Positions 46,501-55,102 of a stretch of 64,000 nucleotides of DNA are shown here, piece by piece. Location: assembly GCF_000828615.1 (NCBI RefSeq), contig NZ_AP012273.1, positions 930,001 to 994,000 of the forward strand, in the 5' to 3' direction. The translations under genes were made by a program, and so were the position numbers. The number at the start of each line of letters is the position of its first letter. Positions within the stretch are counted from its first letter, which is position 1. A model generated the notes under the pieces. It was given only the letters and a program-made list of their open reading frames with translations, searched no databases and was not told where the DNA came from. This DNA is from Thiolapillus brandeum. Lineage in GTDB: Bacteria > Pseudomonadota > Gammaproteobacteria > Chromatiales > Chromatiaceae.

Positions 46501-48484
46501 CAAACAGTTTTTTCTCATCCAGGCCGGTGATCTTCATCAGGGGGGAACCGGCGAAGAAAGCGCCCTGAAAGGCATTGCCTTGCATGCGCAGCTGCAACTC
46601 CGGGTTGGAAGCTTCTTCCCGGGCGATACGGAAACCGTCGATGTAGAACACGGAAATGTCCTTGTCGATGATCTGCTGCTGCATCCAGCGGGGGAAGCTG
46701 GCCCATACCTCGGCCTGGTCTTCCAGGGAAGACTGGATGATGAGGGTGCCGCCCTCCTTGAGACCCGCCAGGGGGTTGGAATGGTTGAAGACCTTGGGAT
46801 CGGGACTGAGCACCACGTCCACGAACTTGTATTCGCAGTTCAGGGGAATGGGGGTGGGGGCAACCGCCAGGTAATAGGTGGTGGGCTGGCCCTTCTTTTC
46901 CGACCCGTACTTGGGATTGGCCTTGATCTCCCAGCCCAGCAGTTCGTACAGGGTCATGACCAGGTTCTTGCCCGTGGTGATGGCGCCCCAGCCACCTACG
47001 GAGTGCATACGCACAGTGATGGAATCTTCCGGCATGAGGTTGGGATTTTCCGAACCATGAACTGCCAGGCTGCCGATATCGGGGTAGGCTTCCAGCAGTC
47101 GTTGGATGTGGATTTCCTGTTTGGGATTGGTCGGTTCCCGAACGAAATCGATGCCCAGGTAGAAGAACGGCTTGTGATCGCCTTCCGGCAACATGTTTTC
47201 CACCGCGCCGATGAGATCTGCGGGTTGCAGATCCCGTGAGCCCATGCCGAAAGCGCCGGAGTACAGGCGGGGAAGATCCCTGAGACTGCGGTAACCGGCA
47301 TAGTCCGGCCAGGGCTTTTCCCCAGCGGCCTGGCCGTTCTCCAGGCACTTGCCCAGGGCCGCCCGCACTTCACGCATAAGGGGCAGGTCTTCGGCTAGGG
47401 GCTGATCGGTGCGTTCCAGTACCACCACCCCTTTGCAGCCTTGTACGGCCTTGCCAATGAGATCGCCGGGGAAGGGGCGGTACATGGTGAGATCCACGAC
47501 GCCCACGCGCAACTTGCGGGTTTTATATAAATACTCGGAAACGCCAACGGCTTGAACCACCATCGAACCCATGCCCAGGATAACGTACTCCGCCTTGTCC
47601 ATATTGAAGCTGGCGATACGGCTGTAGCGGCGTCCCGTGAGCTGGTAATACTCTTCCATCACCTGCTCGGTGATCTGTGGTACATGGTCATAGAAATACG
47701 GGCGCTGGGCTGCCTGGGTCTGCATGTAGGCGTCCTGGTTCTGTACCACGCCGGATTGCAGGGGATTGTCCACGTCCCAGATGGCGGGTACCCGGCGGCG
47801 GGTTTCACCGTAGATGATCTTTTGGGCCGGAGTGGGGCATTCGATCTCATCATCAGGCCGGCCCAGAAACTCCTCGATGAGTTCCCGCTCGGGCACCATC
47901 AGGGGTTCGATGAGATGGGTGGTGAGAAAACCATCCTGGCCCACAGCCGCAGGGGTGAGGGAAAGCTCGGCGGTTTTGCGGGCAATGAGATTCAGATCCG
48001 CAGCGGCCTGGGCATCCCGGGCGAACAGCTGAAAGAAGCCGGTGTCGTCGATACAGTGAAAATCGTCATGGCCGCAATGCACATTCAGGCTGGCCTTGGT
48101 GATAGCCCGGCAACCGATGTTCAGCACATAGGGCAGGCGCTTGCCGGCAGCGGCATACAGGGACTCGTGCATGAAGGCCACACCCTGGGAAGACGAGAAA
48201 TTGGTGGCGCGCAGACCGGTCATGCTCATGCCCGCAGTCACGGCGGCAGCGGCATGTTCGGATTCGGGTTCGACGAAGACCAGAGCGTTGTCGGAGATGT
48301 TCACATGCCCCTTGGCCATTTCCTCGGCCCAGTATTCCCCCATCTGCGTGGAAGGGGTAATGGGATAGGCACCAGCGGCATCGGAAGCCTCCCGTTCGCA
48401 CATGATCACAGCCGTGTTGCCATCCATGGCCATGCGTTGGCCAGGGTACTTGAAACGGGGAGTTGTGTTTTTGCGGAAGTTCAT
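43556..48484 (-). CDS. Pyruvate:ferredoxin oxidoreductase with C-terminal ferredoxin domain
   Basis: This 1642-residue protein interconverts pyruvate and acetyl-CoA plus CO2 with low-potential electrons. Domains in order: the PFOR alpha part (1-450, PITPSTQMGEYWAEE), the gamma part (about 480-730, MHSVGGWGAITTGKN), a first [4Fe-4S] site near 786 (CTACGDCYTICP), a second near 928 (CKGCMECVDVC), the TPP-domain cluster site near 998 (CGDGACLGCGEK), TPP binding near 1223 (GGDGAMYDIG), then after a Ser/Ala/Gly-rich linker a ferredoxin-like end near 1573 (CTACDECTSIAPG, CTAGC). Usual NifJ has about 1180 residues. The extra length lies in long inserts between cluster sites and around the TPP domain, plus the tail. 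It follows rnfB by 34 bases. The keto-acid substrate is assumed to be pyruvate. Confidence 0.93.
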   Translation of the reverse strand: MNFRKNTTPRFKYPGQRMAMDGNTAVIMCEREASDAAGAYPITPSTQMGEYWAEEMAKGHVNISDNALVFVEPESEHAAAAVTAGMSMTGLRATNFSSSQGVAFMHESLYAAAGKRLPYVLNIGCRAITKASLNVHCGHDDFHCIDDTGFFQLFARDAQAAADLNLIARKTAELSLTPAAVGQDGFLTTHLIEPLMVPERELIEEFLGRPDDEIECPTPAQKIIYGETRRRVPAIWDVDNPLQSGVVQNQDAYMQTQAAQRPYFYDHVPQITEQVMEEYYQLTGRRYSRIASFNMDKAEYVILGMGSMVVQAVGVSEYLYKTRKLRVGVVDLTMYRPFPGDLIGKAVQGCKGVVVLERTDQPLAEDLPLMREVRAALGKCLENGQAAGEKPWPDYAGYRSLRDLPRLYSGAFGMGSRDLQPADLIGAVENMLPEGDHKPFFYLGIDFVREPTNPKQEIHIQRLLEAYPDIGSLAVHGSENPNLMPEDSITVRMHSVGGWGAITTGKNLVMTLYELLGWEIKANPKYGSEKKGQPTTYYLAVAPTPIPLNCEYKFVDVVLSPDPKVFNHSNPLAGLKEGGTLIIQSSLEDQAEVWASFPRWMQQQIIDKDISVFYIDGFRIAREEASNPELQLRMQGNAFQGAFFAGSPLMKITGLDEKKLFAAIEAQLDAKFGAKGKGVVEDNLRIVRRGFEEIHEITTRELNLSHARELKHEIDLPVLLKQLPQGNCELTDIHRFWEQTGNFYARGQGESNLADPHQALSLVPASTGVYRDMTQIRFEYPKWVAENCTACGDCYTICPDSAIPGLVNTVSEVFNTVIDRIETGGTPTLYLRRETRKVEKRLRELLNEQGESAAVRAALDQAVLETINASDTEGESRVALETEFALFLDKLGSFEFSITKPYWNTRERKTPGSGGLFSITINPYTCKGCMECVDVCDDQALVATRQDDAAVERLRKDWSFWLDLPTSNPNFSRIDDLDEKIGALETLLLNKDSYDSMVCGDGACLGCGEKTNIHLFTATVTALMQPRVKQHLARLDDLIARLEQHIRLKLAEGVDLSNISALEQAAQSDDQDLTLSKLSDSMDPDHEKTLVDKEWLARMTSVLEQLRDLHWRYREGPARNGRAAMGIVNSTGCTSVWGSTYPYNPYPFPWTSHLFQDSPSMAMGLFEGHMAKMAEGFKAIRLAELELAGEYNPAEHDSWLQQFDWKAFSDEEWRLCPPVVSIGGDGAMYDIGFQNLSRALASGTPIKVLVLDTQVYSNTGGQACTSGFIGQVADMSPYGKAMKGKKEIRKEMSLIGMAHRSAFILQGSPANTTHLIEGYIDGLNSRRPALFNIYSTCQPEHGVADDATARQSKLAVESRAYPLMKFDPDAGETLEECMDLDGNPAMDTDWPTYELRYQDENGKEQSMELPVTFADFAASEGRFRKHFRPAPRETWDERMIPYHEFLDLDESEREDCYPFIWGVNAANQLTRIICSQEIVNSGEERRQFWHQLKDIAGELNPVDVDALVEQTKADMANRLSSTLLSLVASGNAGALTGSISANGMNASDAPATTGNPSNTDYEPVWIETPECTACDECTSIAPGIFAYNEDKQAVVANPQGGKYKDIVRAAEKCTAGCLHPGTPWNMQEKDIDKLVKRAEKYQ

Positions 48485-48518
48485 GGCAATACCTTTTATG
48501 TTCTCGTGAGCAGTAGCG

Positions 48519-49397
48519 TTATCGGAGAGGCAGCGGTTTCCGGCGGATGATGCGTCTGGCCTGTCTGCCTTTCAGCGGCTGCTCCTGTTGCAGCCAGACA
48601 ATGGCCCCCGTGGGACAACGCTCGATAGCGGCGGGTGAGGCGAGTTGATTCTTGTGATAGTCGATGACCGCAAGATTGTTGCGGATCTCTATGAGCCCGT
48701 CCGGAGCATCCACAGCGCATTTTTCACAGGCTGTGCAGGCGACTTCGCAATCGGCTTCAGCATCATCGCCGTGGAGCTGATTGTTACAAGCCACCCACAA
48801 CTGATGAGTGATGGGCTGCAGGGAGAACAACCCTTTGGGGCAGATTTCCACGCAGTCGTTGCAAGCGGTGCATTTGTCGGGGTCGACCACTGGCAGACCC
48901 ACCGGGTTCATATGAATGGCTTTCTGGTCACAGACTTCAGCACAATCCGACAGGCCAATGCAGCCCCAGGCACAGCCTTTGGGACCGCCGGATACCATGG
49001 CGGCTGCGCGGCAGGATTCCAGGCCATCATAATGCGCCTTGTTGCGTGCGACATGTGTGCCCCCGGCACAAGCCAGGCGGGCTACGCGCTTGATCACATC
49101 GCCGGCGTCCACGCCCAGATATTCAGCAATATCCTCGGCGGCATCCCGGGAGTTGACCGTGCATTGGGCGGGTTTGAGTTCGCCCCTGATCAGTGCCTCG
49201 GCAAAGGGACGGCACCCAGCTGTGCCGCAGGCGCCGCAGTTGGTGCTGGGGAGCAGCTCTTCGACTTCATCGATACGCGGGTCTTCATAAACCCACAGCT
49301 TGCGATTGGCCAGGGCCAGAATACCGGACAGCATCAGGCCCAGGGCGGACATGAAACCAATGGCAACCAGGATGTGGCTCAATTCGATTTCGGCCAT
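48519..49397 (-). CDS. rnfB: Ion-translocating oxidoreductase subunit RnfB
   Basis: RnfB passes electrons between ferredoxin and the membrane part of Rnf. The 292 residues start with a membrane helix (8-28), then the Fe-S domain (STNCGACGTAGC, later Cys), and ferredoxin-like sites CTACNDCVEICPKG and CTACEKCAVDAP. Its tail extends beyond the last site (ERCPTGAIVWL, then a basic end). A GGGAG ribosome-binding site precedes the ATG. It is the first gene of the minus-strand cluster and is split from rnfC by the PFOR and tpx genes. Confidence 0.95.
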   Translation of the reverse strand: MAEIELSHILVAIGFMSALGLMLSGILALANRKLWVYEDPRIDEVEELLPSTNCGACGTAGCRPFAEALIRGELKPAQCTVNSRDAAEDIAEYLGVDAGDVIKRVARLACAGGTHVARNKAHYDGLESCRAAAMVSGGPKGCAWGCIGLSDCAEVCDQKAIHMNPVGLPVVDPDKCTACNDCVEICPKGLFSLQPITHQLWVACNNQLHGDDAEADCEVACTACEKCAVDAPDGLIEIRNNLAVIDYHKNQLASPAAIERCPTGAIVWLQQEQPLKGRQARRIIRRKPLPLR

Positions 49398-49467
49398 GTG
49401 GATTACTCCCAGTGGGGGTGGCGAAATACCTGCTTTCGATATGTGGTTATAATGGGCAGGAGTTAAG

Positions 49468-49514
49468 TATTGAGCAATAAAATAATTTCAATGTAATGCA
49501 TTGAAATATTCAAT
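49468..49514. promoter_or_regulatory. Stacked ATTG/CAAT dyads between rnfB and the LysR gene
   Basis: Three overlapping or adjacent inverted repeats fill this stretch: TATTGAGCAATA (49468-49479), ATTTCAATG with CATTGAAAT (49485-49493 and 49499-49507, perfect 9-base arms) and ATTGAAATATTCAAT (49500-49514). LysR-type regulators bind T-N11-A dyads in such divergent promoters, so this is the probable operator region for both the regulator and the rnf-PFOR cluster. Confidence 0.7.
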
Positions 49515-49535
49515 ATATGGAAGGTGAGTATTGAA

Positions 49536-50480
49536 ATGCCAAATACCAAGAAAAACCTGTATTACAAGCAAAACCGTCTCAAGCAATTGCGGGCGTTTTG
49601 TGCGGCGGCCCAGGCCGGCAGTATCTCCCTGGCGGCAGAGCAACTGTTTTTGAGTCAACCCACGGTGACTTTGCAGATACAGGCCCTGGAGCGGGATATG
49701 CAGGTCGTGTTGTTCGAACGCCGGGGACCAAAAATCTCCCTGACTCCGGAGGGTGTGGTGCTGAATGAGATCGCCCGTCCCCTGGTGGATGGCATCGAAG
49801 GCCTGGAAGAGAATTTCAATGCCCATTTTGGCCGCCTGGACAGCGGTGAGTTGAACATTGCTGCCGGAGAGTCCACGACTCTCTACATACTGCCGGAGTA
49901 TATCAAACGCTTTTCACTGGCCTATCCCGGCATCAAGCTCAAATTGCACAATGTGACCGGCAGGGATGGCATGGCCATGTTGCGTGCGGATGAAGCCGAC
50001 CTGGCGGTGGGTTCCATGCTGGAAGTGCCGGATGACATCATTTATCACCCGTCCATGTCCTACAGTCCTACATTGATTACCCCTCTGGACCATCCTCTGG
50101 CAGGCAGAAAAAAAGTGACTCTGCAGGACATTTGTCCCCATGGATTGATACTTCCTCCCCGGCATTTGGCGACCTGGAGATTTCTGGAACTGGTATTCAG
50201 TCAGGCCGGGTTGAAGTTCAAAGTCTCTCTTGAGGCAGGTGGCTGGGAGATCATAAAGAAATATGTGGAACTGGGGATGGGTATCTCTATCGTCACCGGA
50301 GTTTGCCTGACTGGAGAGGAAAAACTGGTAACCACGCCCATGGACGAATACATCCCCAAGCGTTCCTATGGCGTAGTGGTGCGGCGGGGCAAGTTTCTCA
50401 GTCCCCAGGCACAGGCTTTCATCGACATGATGGATCCTGATTTCTTTCGCGAAGGCTTTTCCGACAGAGGGGTTGCATGA
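49536..50480 (+). CDS. LysR-family transcriptional regulator (CysB-like)
   Basis: The 314-residue protein has the N-terminal winged helix (LRAFCAAAQAGSISLAAEQL, LSQPTVTLQIQALERDM, FERRGPKISLTPEG) and a periplasmic-binding-like effector domain (LNIAAGESTTLYILPEYI, DLAVGSM). It is divergent from rnfB with dyad-rich DNA between, so it likely controls the rnf, PFOR and possibly ppsA genes in response to an unknown metabolite. The ATG at 49536 is chosen for its spacing from GGAAGGTGAG; a GTG at 49524 is in frame. Confidence 0.9.
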   Translation: MPNTKKNLYYKQNRLKQLRAFCAAAQAGSISLAAEQLFLSQPTVTLQIQALERDMQVVLFERRGPKISLTPEGVVLNEIARPLVDGIEGLEENFNAHFGRLDSGELNIAAGESTTLYILPEYIKRFSLAYPGIKLKLHNVTGRDGMAMLRADEADLAVGSMLEVPDDIIYHPSMSYSPTLITPLDHPLAGRKKVTLQDICPHGLILPPRHLATWRFLELVFSQAGLKFKVSLEAGGWEIIKKYVELGMGISIVTGVCLTGEEKLVTTPMDEYIPKRSYGVVVRRGKFLSPQAQAFIDMMDPDFFREGFSDRGVA

Positions 50481-51001
50481 AGGCGATCATCACTTACAGG
50501 TTACCGGAACACAGCAAATCATACAGCCGATTATGTGGGAAGAGAGATCTGCAGGGAGTGCCATGTGAAGCAGGATGACTGATTGCAGAATGCAGATTCG
50601 AAGATGAGAAGTCGGACAGAGCTTTTCCGAAAGCTGGTATTTCTTGATATGTCTCAAGGTGGTTGGTGAGCGAGTTTTGTATGTTGATTACAGAAAAGAA
50701 TAAAAACAGTTGTTCCGTAATGCTTGGCTAGCAAGCTGTTTCAGTAATTCCTGATGTGATTCAGGAAAAGTCCGGTCATCTCTCAATACCTGATCAATGT
50801 TGCTGGGGGAAGGTGGTCGCTTGGCCGCAAGCCGAGTACAAAAACAAATCAAGAAAAAACCGGATTTTCTTTATTTGTGTACATGAGCACCCGATTTCAA
50901 TATTTGTCCGGCAACGGATAGCCGGTACTTGGAAATGGCATTGCTTGCATTCCTTGTGAATGGCGAATTCAACTTTCATTTATTCCATGAGGATGTAATG
51001 T
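50481..51001. other. 521-base AT-rich intergenic region before nap
   Basis: No gene is supported here. Two short frames near 50756-50979 lack coding character. The last part contains a possible sigma-54-like promoter (50929-50945) and the napD ribosome-binding site GAGG at 50989-50992. No clear FNR dyad, NarL heptamer pair or terminator was recognised by eye. Confidence 0.5.
50929..50945 (+). promoter_or_regulatory. Weak sigma-54-like -24/-12 site before napD
   Basis: TTGGAAATGGCATTGCT keeps the GG and GC dinucleotides at the correct spacing, but the CAC of the -24 element is AAA. It lies 57 bases before the napD start. The match is much weaker than that before the FadL gene. Confidence 0.25.
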
Positions 51002-51256
51002 ATGGCGATATGCAGTTTGATTGTTCAGGCTAACCCTCAGTGTCTGGATACCGTCAAAGAATCACTCGGTGCCATGAAGGGTGTTGAGGTACATGCGCAT
51101 AATGAACAGGGGAAAATGGTTGTAAGCATCGACCATCCCAGCCGGACTTACTGCAGCCAGGCCATGTCCGATATGACACAAATACAGGGTGTCATGAGCA
51201 CATCACTGGTGTATGAATACCAGGAAGACCTGGAGCCAGGCTTCGCCAGCAAATAA
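51002..51256 (+). CDS. napD: NapA chaperone NapD
   Basis: NapD binds the twin-arginine signal peptide of NapA and holds it until the cofactor is inserted. The 84-residue ferredoxin-like fold protein begins AICSLIVQANPQCLDTVKES and includes GMKGVEVHAHN-like and KMVVSIDHPS segments. It is first in the operon, 36 bases before napA. Confidence 0.92.
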   Translation: MAICSLIVQANPQCLDTVKESLGAMKGVEVHAHNEQGKMVVSIDHPSRTYCSQAMSDMTQIQGVMSTSLVYEYQEDLEPGFASK

Positions 51257-51292
51257 ATCAATAAAATTTCATCACCACAGGGGGATGTATCA

Positions 51293-53830
51293 ATGAAACT
51301 ATCGAGACGTAACTTCATCAAGGCTCAGGCGGTGGCTGCGGCTGCGGCAACGGCTGGCCTGAGCCTGCCTGCAACACAGTTGGCCCATGCGGAAGATGAT
51401 GATGAGGAAGAGATCAGATGGGACAAGATCCCTTGTCGTTTCTGCGGGACAGGCTGTAGTGTTTTGGCCGGCACACTGGGTGGCCGCATCGTTGGCACCC
51501 AGGGTGATCCTGATTCAGAGGTCAACAAGGGCCTGAACTGCATCAAGGGTTATTTCCTGTCCAAGATAATGTATGGCAGGGATCGTCTCACAACGCCACT
51601 GCTGCGCAAGAAGGATGGCAAATACGACAAGAATGGCAAGTTCGAACAGGTCTCCTGGGAGGAAGCTTTCGATGTCATGGCGGAAAAATGGAAAGCGGCG
51701 CTGAAAGCCAAAGGGCCAACCGCTGTTGGCATGTTTGGCTCCGGGCAATGGACGATATGGGAAGGTTATGCGGCCTCCAAGTTCATCAAGGCTGGATTGC
51801 GTTCGAACAATCTTGATCCCAATGCCCGGCATTGCATGGCTTCTGCGGTCGGTGGCTTCATGCGCGCATTCGGCATCGATGAACCCATGGGAAGCTATGA
51901 CGATCTGGAACATGCTGATGCCTTCGTTCTCTGGGGTTCCAACATGGCCGAGATGCACCCCATCCTGTGGTCGCGCCTGGTGGACACTCGCCTGACCCGC
52001 GAGGGCGCAGAGGTGCACGTCTTGTCCACCTACAAACACCGCAGTTTCGAACTGGCCGACAACGGCATAATTTTTGAACCCCAGACCGATCTTATGATCG
52101 CCAATTACATTGCCAACTACATTATCCAGCACAAGGCTTATGACAAGAAGTTCCTGAAAGACCATGTCAACATCAAGAAAACGCTTACGGATATCGGTTA
52201 CGGCCTGAGGCCGGACAATCCCCTGGAGAAAAAAGCCAAAAATTCCGGCAAGGGCAAGCTGTCGAACATGAGCTTTGATGAATATGCCAGGGCGGTTTCA
52301 AAATATACGCTGGAGTATGTTTCCAGGCACTCCAAAGTGCCGGCGGACAAACTGGAGCGTCTGGCAAAACTCTACGCCGATCCCAAAAAGAAAATCATGT
52401 CCTTGTGGACCATGGGCATGAATCAGCATACCCGTGGCGTGTGGATCAACGGTCTGGTCTATAACATCCACCTGCTGACAGGAAAGATCTCCGAACCCGG
52501 AAACAGCCCTTTCTCCCTGACCGGCCAACCCTCAGCCTGCGGCACTGCGCGTGAGGTGGGAACCTTTGCACACCGGTTGCCCGCAGACCTGGTGGTCAAG
52601 AAGGAAGCCCATCGGAAAGTGGCCGAAAAGATATGGAAGCTGCCGGAAGGTACCATCAACCCCAAGCCGGGATATCATGCCGTGCTCATGCAGCGCATGA
52701 TCAGGGACAAGAAGATGAACTGCTACTGGCAGCAATGCAACAACAACATGCAGGCTGGCCCGAATATCAATGAGGAAATACTCCCGGGGTGGCGGGATCC
52801 GGACAACTTCATTACCGTTTCAGATCCCTATCCCACGGTCTCCGCGGTTTCAGCGGATCTGATTCTGCCTACCGCCATGTGGGCGGAGAAGGAAGGCGCA
52901 TTCGGAAACGCCGAGCGGCGTACTCAGTTCTGGCGCCAGCAGGTCGATGCGCCGGGCGAGTCGAAATCCGATCTCTGGCAAATCATGGAGTTCTCCAAGC
53001 GTTTTACCGTGGAAGAGGCATGGGGTGAGGATCTGGTCGCCAGGAAACCGGAATACAAGGGAAAAACCCTGTATGAAGTGCTGTTCAAGAATGGACAGGT
53101 CAACAAGTTTCCGTACAAGGATGGAACCGTCACGGACGAAGATGAGAACCGCTACCACAATGATGAATCCAAACACTTCGGGTTCTATGTGCAGAAAGGT
53201 CTTTTCGAGGAGTATCGTCGCTTTCAGACAGAAGGCCCCAAGCAGGGGCACAACCAGGCGCCTTTCGACGAATACCACAAAGTACGAGGCTTGCGCTGGC
53301 CGGTCGTCAACGGGAAAGAAACCCTGTGGCGTTACCGTGAAGGGTACGATCCCTTCGTGAAGAAATACAATCCCCAGGTCAAGAAAGGCGATGTCTATTT
53401 TTATGGCAAGAAGGATGGCAAGGCCAACCTGATCTTTGCGCCCTATGAGCCACCACCGGAAGTGCCTGGCAAGGAATTCGACCTCTGGCTGTGTTCCGGG
53501 CGCGTGCTCGAGCACTGGCACACGGGATCCATGACCAATCGTGTTCCGGAGCTGCACCGAGCCGTACCCGATGCCCTGGTTTACATGAACCCCAGTGATG
53601 CACGCAAGCGAGGCATCAGAAATGGCGCGAAGGTAAAGATTACCAGTCCCAGGGGGTCGATTACCACGCGGGTTGACGTGAGGGGCCGGAACAAGCCCCC
53701 CAAAGGTTTGGTTTTCATCCCGTTTTTTGATGCAGGTCGTCTCGTCAACAAGCTGATTCTTGATGCCACTGACCCTTTGTCAAAGGAAACGGATTACAAG
53801 AAATGCGTTGTCAAGATCGAGTTGGCTTAG
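51293..53830 (+). CDS. napA: Periplasmic nitrate reductase catalytic subunit
   Basis: NapA reduces nitrate to nitrite in the periplasm. The 845 residues start with a Tat signal (SRRNFIK, cleavage near residue 33), then the [4Fe-4S] ligands CRFCGTGC (Cys48, 51, 55) and Cys83 in LNCIKG. The molybdenum ligand is Cys181 in [13 protein letters not shown]. The C-terminal domain binds bis-MGD ([18 protein letters not shown]). It lies between the chaperone and napB. NapF, NapG and NapH genes are absent. Confidence 0.97.
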   Translation: MKLSRRNFIKAQAVAAAAATAGLSLPATQLAHAEDDDEEEIRWDKIPCRFCGTGCSVLAGTLGGRIVGTQGDPDSEVNKGLNCIKGYFLSKIMYGRDRLTTPLLRKKDGKYDKNGKFEQVSWEEAFDVMAEKWKAALKAKGPTAVGMFGSGQWTIWEGYAASKFIKAGLRSNNLDPNARHCMASAVGGFMRAFGIDEPMGSYDDLEHADAFVLWGSNMAEMHPILWSRLVDTRLTREGAEVHVLSTYKHRSFELADNGIIFEPQTDLMIANYIANYIIQHKAYDKKFLKDHVNIKKTLTDIGYGLRPDNPLEKKAKNSGKGKLSNMSFDEYARAVSKYTLEYVSRHSKVPADKLERLAKLYADPKKKIMSLWTMGMNQHTRGVWINGLVYNIHLLTGKISEPGNSPFSLTGQPSACGTAREVGTFAHRLPADLVVKKEAHRKVAEKIWKLPEGTINPKPGYHAVLMQRMIRDKKMNCYWQQCNNNMQAGPNINEEILPGWRDPDNFITVSDPYPTVSAVSADLILPTAMWAEKEGAFGNAERRTQFWRQQVDAPGESKSDLWQIMEFSKRFTVEEAWGEDLVARKPEYKGKTLYEVLFKNGQVNKFPYKDGTVTDEDENRYHNDESKHFGFYVQKGLFEEYRRFQTEGPKQGHNQAPFDEYHKVRGLRWPVVNGKETLWRYREGYDPFVKKYNPQVKKGDVYFYGKKDGKANLIFAPYEPPPEVPGKEFDLWLCSGRVLEHWHTGSMTNRVPELHRAVPDALVYMNPSDARKRGIRNGAKVKITSPRGSITTRVDVRGRNKPPKGLVFIPFFDAGRLVNKLILDATDPLSKETDYKKCVVKIELA

Positions 53831-53841
53831 GGGAATTAGCA

Positions 53842-54279
53842 ATGAAAAAGATCAATGTTGCATTGGCGTTTGGGGTGTTGTCAGTCAGTATTCAGGCCAC
53901 GCCACTATTCGCTGAGACAGTTCAATCCCTTAGGGGAGATATTCCAGTAGAGAAGCCTGCGGAAATACCACCCGTCCCGCGCACAATGGCAGTGGATGGC
54001 GGTATCGACGTCAACTATGAAGACCAGCCTCCTCTTATTCCACACAGTATTGACAAGACCCGGATCACTCTCAACCAGAACAGTTGTCTGAGTTGTCACA
54101 GTAGAGAGTATTCAAAAACTGAAAATGCTGTCAGGCCACCCAAAAGCCACTACAAAACGCGGGACGGAAAGAAATTGAAGCAGATTTCCACCGGACGCTA
54201 CTTTTGCACGCAATGTCATGTCCCCCAGGCTTACACCAAGCCCCTGGTGCAAAATGATTTTAAAAGTCAGCCTGAATGA
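53842..54279 (+). CDS. napB: Diheme cytochrome c NapB
   Basis: NapB passes electrons to NapA. From the ATG at 53842 the protein has 145 residues, with a signal peptide (MKKINVALAFGVLSVSIQA) and two heme sites (CLSCH near 80 and CTQCH near 120). IPHSIDKTRITLNQNSC and CHVPQ are family-typical. It starts 11 bases after napA. Confidence 0.95.
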   Translation: MKKINVALAFGVLSVSIQATPLFAETVQSLRGDIPVEKPAEIPPVPRTMAVDGGIDVNYEDQPPLIPHSIDKTRITLNQNSCLSCHSREYSKTENAVRPPKSHYKTRDGKKLKQISTGRYFCTQCHVPQAYTKPLVQNDFKSQPE

Positions 54280-54296
54280 AGTGTGGAGATATATCA

Positions 54297-54800
54297 ATGA
54301 ATAACGACGCAAATCAATGGAACTACTGGAAACCTCTCTTCCTGCTACCGGTGTTGATGGTGTTCAGTTCATCTCCCGTACTGGCAGAGAAGCTGAAAGC
54401 ATTGCAGGACTGCGGAGCCTGCCACACAGAGCAATCTGAGGACTATCATACCAGCGTGCATTACATAAACCGCTCAGGTGTCCAGGCGGCGTGCAATAAC
54501 TGCCATAAGGGTTATCAACACAAGGCTGGCAAGAAAACCAGCAAACACGTAAAAACACCTCGTATGAAGATGGCCATGAGCGAATGGAAGCGCATGACAG
54601 CCAACAAATCCAGGGAGTGCAAATCCTGCCACAGCGATTTGGCCATGGATTTCAGCAAGCAGGAACCCCGTAGCGTGGAACGGCATGAGAAAAGTTTTGC
54701 CGAACACGAAACTTCCTGTATCGCCTGCCACAAGGGTATTTCTCATCAATTGCCACACGGATGGAAGGAAATCGCGAGGAAGGCTGGTTTGCAGAAGTGA
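54297..54800 (+). CDS. napC: Small tetraheme cytochrome c, NapC/NirT-like
   Basis: This 167-residue protein should carry electrons from the quinol pool to NapB. It has four heme sites (CGACH, CNNCH, CKSCH, CIACH) and NapC-type stretches SVHYINRSGVQAAC, EWKRMTANKSREC and CHKGISHQLPHGW. The N terminus reads as a signal peptide ending VLAEKL rather than the usual uncleaved anchor helix, and about 25-30 residues between hemes 2 and 3 are missing compared with NapC (about 200 residues). It may be soluble or weakly anchored, which would leave the quinol link unclear. Confidence 0.88.
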   Translation: MNNDANQWNYWKPLFLLPVLMVFSSSPVLAEKLKALQDCGACHTEQSEDYHTSVHYINRSGVQAACNNCHKGYQHKAGKKTSKHVKTPRMKMAMSEWKRMTANKSRECKSCHSDLAMDFSKQEPRSVERHEKSFAEHETSCIACHKGISHQLPHGWKEIARKAGLQK

Positions 54801-54895
54801 ATGGGGGGTGGCTCTTTGTATACCAAAAGAATGCCACCATTCATGAGTACATAGTAGATAAAGGAAGGCTCCCTGCAACGGGCAATGATACTGAC

Positions 54896-55064
54896 TTAAA
54901 AGGCTGTTGAAAAACACCATTTTTCGGCAGCCTGATTGCCGCACAGGGATGTTCGGCCATTTTCAATGACCATAAGTCATTGAAAATGGAGGAAAGACAA
55001 AATCACATTTTTGTCTTTCCGAGATGAAAAAGACCACGGAAGGGCTTTTTCAACATCCTTTTAA
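54896..55064. repeat. Family A hairpin-array element, copy 2
   Basis: This 169 bp copy has the same length, orientation and stems as copy 1 at 5729-5897. The outermost bases differ but pair: TTAAAAGG here with CCTTTTAA, against TTAACAGG with CCTGTTAA in copy 1. It lies between the convergent napC and HDOD genes, 95 bases after the former and 38 after the latter. Confidence 0.88.
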
Positions 55065-55102
55065 GGGGGGCAGTGTTGCCGGATCAGTCATGAGCGTGGT
55101 AT

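Noticed and set aside
50756-50979. Short ORFs on both strands before napD
   Set aside because: They lack ribosome-binding sites and resemble no protein; the region is AT-rich intergenic DNA.
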